DNA from: Diadophis punctatus similis
Lineage: Eukaryota; Chordata; Lepidosauria; Squamata; Dipsadidae
NCBI GenBank assembly: GCA_023053685.1
Contig: JALIGW010000021.1
Span: 11,495,508-11,559,507, forward strand
DNA length: 64,000 nucleotides
Direction: 5' to 3'
Shown here piece after piece: positions 56,571 through 64,000 of the stretch; positions within the stretch are counted from its first letter, which is position 1, and every line of letters starts with the position of its first letter. The notes below the pieces were generated by a model that searched no databases, had not been told where the DNA came from, and worked only from the letters and a program-made list of their open reading frames with translations. Both the position numbers and the translations under genes were made by a program.

Positions 56571-57000
56571 CAGTGATGGCGAACCTTTTTTGGTTCGCGT
56601 GCCAAAAGTGGTGTGTGCACACTAATGCACGAGCACGTGCCCAAACCCCTTCCCTCCCCCCATGCATGTGCATCCCCCACGCTGCCCCCTGCACACCCGC
56701 ACAAACCCCCTGTCCCCGCACATGCGCACGGGCCTCACTGAAGCCTGGGACAGTGAAAAGATGGGCAAACGGGCAAACCAAAAGTTCGGAAAAACGGACT
56801 TCCGGTTTGCCCATTGTGCTGTTTTTCACACTCCGGGGCTTCAGGGAACCTTCCCCGAAGTCTCCAAAGGGCAAAATGGCTTTCCCCAAGGCCAAAAATC
56901 AGCTGTGCGCTGGAGCTGACATAGTGCAACGCCTTGTGTGCCCTCTGATATGGCTCCGCGTGCCACCTGTGACACGCATGTCATAGGTTCGCCATCACTG
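56571..57000. mobile_element. hAT MITE (CAGTGATGGCGAACCT terminus)
   Basis: Perfect 16-bp inverted ends CAGTGATGGCGAACCT / AGGTTCGCCATCACTG. GC-rich body with GTGCACAC and CATGCGCACG motifs. The flanking octamers match poorly, so the insertion may be older or the flank rearranged. Confidence 0.88.
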
Positions 57001-57004
57001 GTCT

Positions 57005-57780
57005 AGATGATGTTAACTAGTTCAGGTAATGAAACGTCTGCAAGAAAGCAAGCAAGCTCAGAGAGCACCAAGTCATGTCAACCCTGAACTACAAATATTC
57101 TTCTTTATTAAATCTTAATATTTTAAGATTATTTTAATAGCCATTAAAATTTAAAGAGCTGGCTGTTCGCTTCTTTTTTCTTGCTTCTATATTTCCTTGC
57201 TTGCTGGTTATCAAAGCCCGAGAGGCCCACTTCTAACATGTGGGTTGTAGTAGCACTTCCTTCATTCCAGAGATGTAGACACAATGGTAAGACACGGAAT
57301 GCATCTACCAAGGTGATTATGCAGCATGTTTGCAGAAAATATGACTCAATTAGTTACAGTGCTCTGAACATTGATTTCATTTGGAAAGCAGCAACAAATC
57401 TAACAATTTGTGGGTGGGAAAAACCTGTTAGAGGCATCTCTGCTGAAATATTTATGTAGACCCATCAAATGGGCACAAAGATGCCTCTGGAACTTTCTTT
57501 TGCAAATTCTTCAGCGTCCTTGTTATTCAAACCCTGTGACTAACTTTGCACAGTGGCATAAACCAATTTAGGTCCGGCTGTAGCTTGAAATATGAAAATA
57601 TGAATTCTTATTTACCACAGAGTTGAAAAATAAAAGGAATACCTTTCTGTCCTCATAAATTGGACGGCATAGAGCCGGGGCAGGTAGGTGGGTGGGTTCA
57701 CCTGCGATTTCCGCTACCGGTTTGGATACCACCTCTGCTGACATTAAGTAGAAAAATAACGAAATCAGACAGATTTAGAT
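57005..57780. other. Unassigned sequence with a small hAT scrap
   Basis: CAGGTAGGTGGGTGGGTTC to ACCACCTCTG near 57679-57734 looks like two hAT ends joined by deletion. Otherwise nothing was recognised. Confidence 0.4.
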
Positions 57781-57786
57781 TTATTA

Positions 57787-57862
57787 TTAGAGTTGGAAGG
57801 GACCTTTTAGGTCATCTAGTCCAACCCCCTGCTCAAGCAGGAGTTCCTACACCAAGTGTGGA
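57787..57862 (-). mobile_element. CR1 3' terminus scrap
   Basis: ATTAGAGTTGGAAGGGACC to AGCAGGAGTTCCTACACC, the reversed last 75 bp of a CR1. Confidence 0.8.
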
Positions 57863-57864
57863 AC

Positions 57865-59035
57865 AAAGATCCTGTTGAAAACAAATATAATTAGAAAGCT
57901 GCGCGTGAGGATGGAGAACTTTGGTTTCTAGTAGATCTTGACATACAATTTACTTTTATACGATGCTTTTCGATGAAAAGTTAAGCCTTTGAATTGCTTA
58001 AAATGCAGCAACTAAGCACCACGACAAGATTAGAAATTATGCTCTGGAATTTGATTTTCTTTCCTACCTTTCTGGACGGAAACTAAACATTACTCATCAG
58101 AAAATCAATACAAATTACTTGATGTGATGCTTGTCATAAAATATAGAACGGGTTTATTGTTTCTTAATAAAAACATGTCACCTCAAATGGCAAATGGTTA
58201 AAAAAAACAACGTTGCGAGGGAATTGCTGAATAATAAAAGCATTAAGATTCTGCGAGCTTGAAAGCTTTTGGTATATAAAAAGTGCTCTCCTCAAATGCA
58301 CCCACAAAATTACTAAAGTGTCTTACTAAGGTTCTTACAGATAATCATTTCTACCCAATCTAACAGCCATTAAATGATGGAGGAGAAATTCTGAAGGGTC
58401 CAGCGTGGGATTTTAACACACGTGGGTGCAATATTTTAAATAAACACTGTTGCAAACTCAGTTCCAGCAAGCAGGCATTTGAAATTCTCAGCTATGCCAG
58501 GCTGAAGTAACAAGACGCTAACAAGATAAACAGAGGAATTGAAGCCTGGCTGCTAAGCATTTACAATTAGACCAGGGAACTCAAGGTATTGTTGATAGCA
58601 GTCTAGATAAAATATCAATTCAGATGCTAAATGATCGGCCTAGGTATTTAATCCAAAGGACCCCTTATTTATAGTACAAGGGGTATGTCTTCATCCTCAA
58701 CATCTCTTTAATACATATTTGAGTTACCCCAATCGGTAAACATAACCTAGTCAATCCCATTGACTGCTATGGATTATTTTTTGATGTATTCATATTTATA
58801 ATGTAGCCATTCAAAAGAAAAGCTTGATTGGATAGAAAGCTTATAAATCCCACCCCTCTTGAAGCTTCTTCTGTTTTGGAACTCATCAATAGACCAAACT
58901 GAGGTCCCGAGTTCATTGAGTCCTGGTCACCTGTTCAAACAAAGACCTTTTTTTGGGGGGGGGGAATGTTCCTTCAACAAAATGTTGGACAACATCAAAG
59001 TGGTAATGAAAGAAAAGTGGTAATGAATGGGGAGA
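57865..59035. other. Unassigned sequence, about 1.2 kb
   Basis: AT-rich. No exon or repeat was recognised. Confidence 0.45.
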
Positions 59036-59039
59036 TTTT

Positions 59040-59570
59040 TAAAATTTTTATTTTTATTTTATTATTTTAGTTTTTATTTTATGATTTTATGATTTTACGA
59101 TTTTACGATTTTACGATTTTACGATTTTACGATTTTACGATTTTATGATTTTATTTTATTTTATGATTTTATTTTATTATTTTAATTTTTATTTTAGGAT
59201 TTTAAGATTTTAGGATTTTAGGATTTTAGAATTTTAGGATTTTATTTTTATTATTTTTATTTTATTTTATTTTTTATTATTTTATTATTTTATTTTATTT
59301 TATTTTATTATTTTATATTATTTTATATTTTATTTTATTTTATTTTATATTTTATTTTATTTTATTTTATTTTATTATTTTATTTATTTTATTTTATTTT
59401 ATTATTTTATTTTATTATTTTATTATTTTATTTTATTTTATTTTATTTTATTTTATTTTATTTTATTTTATTTTACTTTATTTTATTATTTTATTTTATT
59501 TTATTTTATTATTTTATTTTATTTTATTTTTATGATTTTATGATTATATTTTTTTATGATTTTATTTATT
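59040..59570. repeat. (TTTTA)n-type array with octamer sub-block (CGATTTTA)n
   Basis: About 530 bp of TTTTA/TTTTATT units. Near 59092-59145 the unit becomes an 8-mer, ATTTTACG, repeated 6-7 times, and near 59195-59240 an AGGATTTT variant expands. Strongly A/T-skewed between strands. Confidence 0.95.
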
Positions 59571-59817
59571 TTCCACTCATCTCCCAGTTTGGCTACTCTG
59601 GTTGACTTATAACAATAAAACAGAAAAAAAAACCTGATAAAAATGTTGACATAACAATAGCAAAGGAATAAATGAATAAAAATAAACAATGGAAATATAA
59701 AGGTATGAAATTAAAAAAAATGGGTGGAACCAGGAAGCACAGGAGGAAAGTGAGGTAAGCTAATGAGTCCATAATAATAATACTCAGGAACAAAATATCA
59801 TAAAGTATAACTTGTGA

Positions 59818-60309
59818 ATACCGTATTTTTCGGAGTATAAGATGCACCTTTTTCCTCCCTAAAAGTGGCTGAAAATTTGGGTGCGTCTTATACTTCGAAT
59901 GTAGCTTTTTTTTTCCAGCCCTAACTAGGTGCTAACAGATCTTCCCAGCTCTTACCTTGCAGGCTTTTTCATTGTTACTCTCTCAGAAGAATGTTTTTCC
60001 AGGCCTAAGTCTTTGCAGGGTTTTTTTCATTGCTCTACTTGCTCCGAATAAGTTTTTTTCTAGACCTAACCAGGTGCTAACGATCTTCCCAGCTCTTACT
60101 GGCTTGCAGGCTCTTTCATTGTTACTCTCTCAGAAGAAGGTTTTTTTAAGTCCTAACCAGGGGATAAAATAATGTGCTGAAGCTGAGCAGACTAAGGACG
60201 CTAGCCAGATGAATACCTGGTAGGCAGATTCCCGCCCCCTATTTTCCTCCCCAAAAATTAAGGTGCGTCTTATACTCCGGTGCGTCTTATACTCCGAAAA
60301 ATACGGTAT
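59818..60309. mobile_element. MITE with ATACCGTATTTTT inverted termini, short copy
   Basis: The ends ATACCGTATTTTTCGGAGTA and TACTCCGAAAAATACGGTAT are inverted repeats. The right end doubles the GGTGCGTCTTATACTCCG motif, as in the copy at 47974. The interior contains two tandem variants of a GCTCTTACC-GCAGGCT-TTTCATTG unit of about 75-80 bp. Confidence 0.85.
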
Positions 60310-60320
60310 ATCTTTTTATC

Positions 60321-60548
60321 CTTGGTGGCTTAGTGGTTAGAATGCAATATTGCAGGCTAAGTCTGCTGTCTCCCAGCAGTTCAATCCTGACCAGTTCAAG
60401 GTTGACTCAGCCTTCCATCCTTCTGAGGTCGGTAAAATGAGGACCCAGATTGTTGGGGGCAATATGCTGACTCTGCAAACTGCTTAGAGAGGCTGTCAAA
60501 GCACTATGAAGCAATATATAAGTCTAAGTGTTATCACTATTGCTATTC
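60321..60548 (+). mobile_element. tRNA-derived SINE, type 1
   Basis: Box A-like TGGCTTAGTGGTTAGAA, box B-like CAGTTCAATCC, AAGGTTGACTCAGCC and the L2-like tail ending in (GCTATT)n. Confidence 0.85.
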
Positions 60549-60866
60549 TCCATGGTTGAATCTTTGCTCCTGTACAACAAATCTGATTTTTATATTTGCA
60601 CGTTTGCGTAAAAAATACACCATGAATATAGGAGCTTTATGTGCACTGTTGTTTTCTAAAAATAATAAGGTATTCCTAATCTGTTATTCCCCATGCAACT
60701 TTCTAAGATGTACACTTAAAACTAGCTTTAATATTCCTTGTTTGTACTTAGTTTCACTTCCACAAAACAATTAGATATTTTTTTATCCTGCATTTTTAAA
60801 TTTTATTTTTATAAATAACTCCAGGCAGAAAACATACCTAATACTCCTTCCTCCTCCTATTTTCAC

Positions 60867-60902
60867 AACAACAATAACAACAACAACAAGAATAATAAGA
60901 AT

Positions 60903-60939
<37 letters not shown>

Positions 60940-60940
60940 G
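60867..60940. repeat. (AAC)n/(AAT)n array
   Basis: About 24 AAC-type triplets preceding a CR1 3' terminus. It takes the place of the usual AATAG tail. Confidence 0.93.
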
Positions 60941-61003
60941 AGTTGGAAGGGACCTTGGAGGTCTTCTAGTCCAACCCCCTGCTTAGGCAGGAAACCCTAT
61001 AAC
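60941..61003 (-). mobile_element. CR1 3' terminus
   Basis: AGAGTTGGAAGGGACC to GGCAGGAAACCCTATA, the last 63 bp of a reversed CR1, ending at a SINE. Confidence 0.85.
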
Positions 61004-61355
61004 AACCCTGTGAAGTTGATTGGGCTGAGAGAGAATGACTGGCCTAAATAGCAATAGCAGTAGCACTTAGACTTATATACCGCTTCATAGTGCTTTACAG
61101 CCCTCTCTAAGCGGTTTACAGAGTTCAGCATATTGCCCCCAACAATCTGGGTTCTCATTTTACCGACGTCAGAAGGATGGAAGGCTGAGTCAACCTTGAG
61201 CCGGTGAGATTTGAACAGCTGAACTGCTGAACTAGCAGTCAGCTGGAGTAGCCTGCAGTAGCTGCATTTAACCACTGCGCCACCTCGTCTGGCTTTCATG
61301 CCTTAGGCAGCCCTAGAACTCACATTATTCCGGTTTTTAGCTTTAACCACTAGGC
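61004..61355 (-). mobile_element. tRNA-derived SINE, type 2, split by a type 1 SINE
   Basis: 61004-61046 (ACAACCCTGTGAAG... GACTGGCC) and 61290-61355 (CTGGCTTTCATGCCTTAGG... AACCACTAGG) together reproduce the reversed type 2 SINE of 4523-4665. The type 1 SINE lies between. Confidence 0.7.
61047..61287 (-). mobile_element. tRNA-derived SINE, type 1, nested in type 2
   Basis: Minus strand: GAGGTGGCGCAGTGGTTAAA (box A), GTTCAAATCTCACC (box B), GGTTGACTCAGCC, L2-like tail. It closely matches 251-500, including a shared GAACTGCTGAACTAGCA variant, so the two belong to one subfamily. Confidence 0.87.
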
Positions 61356-61389
61356 AATTGTTTTTTTAACATTGGCAAGATTAGGATGG

Positions 61390-61457
61390 GTGGACTTCAA
61401 TTTCATGCTGGCTGGAGAATTCTGTGAGTTGAAGTCCAGCCATCTTAAAGTTGCCAA
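61390..61457. mobile_element. Palindromic hAT-like MITE fragment
   Basis: GTGGACTTCAATTTC, then the opposite arm GAATTCTGTGAGTTGAAGTCC, then CTTAAAGTTGCCAAG. A diverged relative of 48348-48478. Confidence 0.65.
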
Positions 61458-62082
61458 GCTAAATCAATTCCTTCTCCCAAAAGAATGACAGAGGCCAAGG
61501 AATTCAATTTCCTGTTGCTTTCCCATGCTCTGCTGAAATCTACTTAAGTGGATCTGAGTAATTTTGTGTAAAATGAAATCTGCGTTGCGTTTCTTCGGTG
61601 TGCCTGTTTTGAACTGGCAATGGAAACAAACAAACAAGATAATAATGGCTTGTCTTGAATTCCGAGGGAGAGGACCACGGTCCAAACAATCTCTTTCTGT
61701 AATTGAAAATTAGATATGTGTGGTTAGAAATTGGCTTCCAAATAAATGCCCGTACAACGTCAGATGGAATGTATTTAAATTTAGTTTGGATCATGCCTAC
61801 ACGATCGGACGGTGGAAAGCAAGGTAAAAATTAAAGAAAAAGGTCATACAAATATATATTTTTTGTTTTTAGTTTAGTAAGTATTATTTCACAAAGAAAA
61901 TACCTGGATATTTTGTTCCCAGCTATGCCTGCTGTACAAATAGACATTCCAGCTGAAATTTAAGCAATATTATGTGAGACCTATCTACAAGGTATGTTGT
62001 TTTCCTGGGCATTCATAGATGTGCAAATCAACTTATAAAACTATTGCTTATTCTGATGCAAATGCACTGGGCACTCGTCCCA

Positions 62083-62140
62083 TGGCTGAGGAATTCTGGG
62101 AGATGAAGTCCACAAGTCTTAAAGTTGCCAATCTCTGTGG
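62083..62140. mobile_element. Palindromic hAT-like MITE fragment
   Basis: GAATTCTGGGAGATGAAGTCC and CTTAAAGTTGCCAATCTCTG represent the right half of the family at 48348. Confidence 0.65.
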
Positions 62141-62261
62141 AAACCATGGTGTTATCTGTAACAGAAGATCAAGCAAATATCCGGAGCTCCATCTTCCAAA
62201 GAATAGTCAAAATAACCTGTGGATTAAAGCACAGTGGCATGAACATGTTAAGAGTTAAGTC

Positions 62262-62333
62262 AAGAGTTAAGGAGGGCCTTCTCTGTAGGGGCCCCGGCTC
62301 TCTGGAACCAACTTCCCCCAGAGATCCGAATCA
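62262..62333 (+). mobile_element. L2 LINE, ORF2 end (outer copy, left part)
   Basis: Encodes an EGLLCRGPGSLEPTSPRD-type frame whose other reading is EGRAFSVGAPALWNQLPPEI, the L2 ORF2 C-terminus. It is interrupted by an opposite-strand L2 copy. Confidence 0.75.
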
Positions 62334-62758
62334 TTTATTTTATTTATTTATTTTAATGGATTTCTATGCCGCCCAATCCCTAGGGGCTCAGGGCGGCTCA
62401 CAGCATGTTAGATCCATTACAAAATAAAAAGCAATAATTAAAATATATAACAATACAAAATACAATAATTAAAAATACAGAAAATACAAAAGTTAAAAGA
62501 GTATCTCATTCACCCCGCCTGCCGGAAGAGCCAGGTTTTTATAGCTTTCCGGAAGGCCAGCAGGGTGTGGATGGTCCTGATCTCTGGAGGAAGTTGGTTC
62601 CACAGGGAGGGAGCTCCCACAGAGAAGGCCCTCCCCCTCGGTCCCGCTAGCCGACATTGTTTGGTCGACGGGACCTGGAGGAGGCCGACTCTGTGGGCTC
62701 TAAGCAGTCGTAGGGAGGTATGCGGCAGGATGCGGTCCCGAAGATAACCTGGCCCTGA
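62334..62758 (-). mobile_element. L2 LINE 3' end nested in another L2
   Basis: Starts on the plus strand with (TTTA)n and CTATGCCGCCCAATCCC, GGGCTCAGGGCGGCTCAC, the reverse of an L2 3' terminus. It continues to the ORF2 end (TCTGGAGGAAGTTGGTTCC) and beyond. About 425 bp. Confidence 0.82.
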
Positions 62759-62996
62759 GCCATCCCCACCTTGCTGGCCTTCCGAAAAGCCATTAAGACA
62801 TGGCTCTTCCTGCAGGCGGGGTGAGTTTGAGACGACTTTATAGCTGATGTCTCCCCCATGTATGTATGGTATTTATATGTTTTTTTAAAATTGTTTTAAA
62901 TTGTCTTTTTAATGATTTGTTTGGAGTTTTTATAAAATGTTGTACGCCGCCCTGAGTCCTGAGGGAGTAGGGCGGCATAGAAAAACTGCCAAATAA

Positions 62997-63031
<35 letters not shown>

Positions 63032-63033
63032 AG
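62759..63033 (+). mobile_element. L2 LINE 3' end (outer copy, right part)
   Basis: Encodes AFRKAIKTWLFLQAG, then the L2 3' UTR with TGTACGCCGCCCTGAGTCC, GGGCGGCATAGAAA and the (AAAT)n tail to 63033. The tail is the likely recognition signal shared with the type 1 SINE ends. Confidence 0.85.
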
Positions 63034-63034
63034 A

Positions 63035-63604
63035 TTGAGTAGCCCTTGTGTATCATTTTGCAATCAAGTATTTCCATTGTTTGGTTTTGAAATACAGGGG
63101 TCAGAGAAGGATAGATTTGAAATAAAGGAAGAAGCAAGGCGATTCTTTCTACTTTATTCTCTCATATCATCATTTAAAACTCAGCATCCATGGTGGCCAC
63201 TTCTGACCATCTGCTACATGCTCAATGTCTAAATTATTTTCTTTGTGCTGTGGGAAGCCCCCCCACCCTTCCTAGAAGAATGAAATATTTTGAGGAACAT
63301 TAAAAAGACAGAATATTATATTTTCCCAAAGAGAGAAATGGAGAAACATGTTTTTTTAGAGGCAGAAAGCAGCCCCCACTTTCCTTAATAGCCCACAGCA
63401 GATATCAGCACTTAAGAGATAAAGAGCTTATTGAAAGAGGAAGACAAGTATCGAGATAGCTCTATTCATAGGCAAAGCAAATACTGCAGGCAGAAATCCA
63501 TTCAAGATAGGATATTTTTCTAAACTCCTTGCAGCAAAGTTTGAACAAAGGCAGAATGGTTGGATTAGAAGCAAGCCCCCGCACTCAAGATCCAATAGGA
63601 TGAA
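63035..63604. other. Unassigned sequence, about 570 bp
   Basis: No gene was recognised. Confidence 0.45.
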
Positions 63605-63612
63605 AATTAAGC

Positions 63613-63924
63613 CAGGGGTGGGTTCCTGCCGGTACGCTCTTATCTGTTGGTCGCCGCAGAACCGAAGAAGCCGGTGGAGTTCGCGGTGCGGGGCTTCCCC
63701 CGCCCACTTTACCCCACCCACCTAGATGCCGCCATTTGCATTCTTTTGCCCTCTGCGCATACGCAAAGCATTCTGCTTGCGCAGAGGGCAAAAGAACGCA
63801 AATGGCGGCATCCAGGCGTGAGGGGGAAAGCGGGCGGGGGAAGCCCCGCGCTGCGAACACCACCGCCGTCTTCGGTTCTGCGGCGACCAACAGGTAAGAG
63901 CATACCGGCAGGAACCCACCCCTG
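63613..63924. mobile_element. Palindromic hAT MITE (CAGGGGTGGGTTCCTGCC terminus)
   Basis: The two halves are reverse complements over nearly the whole 312 bp: CAGGGGTGGGTTCCTGCC, TTGGTCGCCGCAGAACCG, GCGGGGCTTCCCCCGCCC, GCCGCCATTTGC and TTTTGCCCTCTGCGCA occur in both. The flanks AATTAAGC (63605-63612) and CATTAAGC (63925-63932) match at 7 of 8. No coding capacity. Confidence 0.9.
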
Positions 63925-64000
63925 CATTAAGCCACAATAGGAATTGCCCAACACCTTTTCAGAACACAAGCCTCTACATTGCATCAGCCCAGAGCAGTCC

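Noticed and set aside
56571..57000. 8-bp duplication for this hAT
   Set aside because: ATCTAAGG and GTCTAGAT match only in part, so no duplication is claimed although the termini are perfect.

Overview
This window is vertebrate nuclear DNA, most likely from a squamate reptile and, by inference, an advanced (colubroid) snake. The grounds are its repeat content: many 5'-truncated CR1 LINEs whose 3' ends run into (AATAG)n-type arrays, BovB LINE copies, L2-group LINEs with (AAAT)n tails, tRNA-derived SINEs, many short hAT-type DNA transposons, and dense GATA/GACA microsatellites like the Bkm repeats of snakes. The CR1/(AATAG)n link is reported for snakes, but lizards are not excluded from sequence alone. 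I found no host protein-coding exon, no functional tRNA or rRNA gene, no CRISPR array and nothing bacterial. Almost every long open frame is either a low-complexity repeat translated or the remnant of a transposon.

Layout: 1-5 kb holds LINE and SINE fragments, an AT-rich pentamer array, and a CR1 copy split by a BovB insertion with a 12-bp target duplication. 5-10 kb holds a SINE, LINE tails, tetranucleotide arrays, a small hAT and a CR1 split by an L1 3' end with an 18-bp duplication. 10.8-13 kb is a microsatellite block flanked by two near-identical inverted arms of about 390 bp. 14.5-15.6 kb is a GATA/GATG/GACG/GACA higher-order array. 16-20.7 kb mixes simple repeats and CR1 copies. 22 kb has a solo LTR in a CR1. 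24.5-26.5 kb is an inverted-repeat element carrying a hAT and a CR1. 28-34 kb has several hATs with 8-bp duplications, a tRNA-like retroposon family and an (AT)87 tract. 34-41 kb has three kinds of LINE and a foldback mariner. 41-46 kb is rich in pyrimidine/purine tracts. 46.8-50.2 kb holds a GC-rich hAT, an inverted-repeat MITE and hAT-in-hAT-in-BovB nesting. 51-57 kb has a second solo LTR and more hATs. 59-64 kb has a TTTTA array, another MITE copy, nested SINEs, nested L2 copies and a palindromic hAT.

Nothing here forms a pathway. The relationships are historical: target duplications and interruptions let the insertions be ordered in time. In most of the nests seen here the host element is a LINE (CR1, L2, BovB or a related family), with hAT, mariner, LTR, BovB or L1 sequence inserted into it; SINEs and one hAT also act as hosts. 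Gene-free stretches not listed separately show only unrecognised AT-rich sequence.
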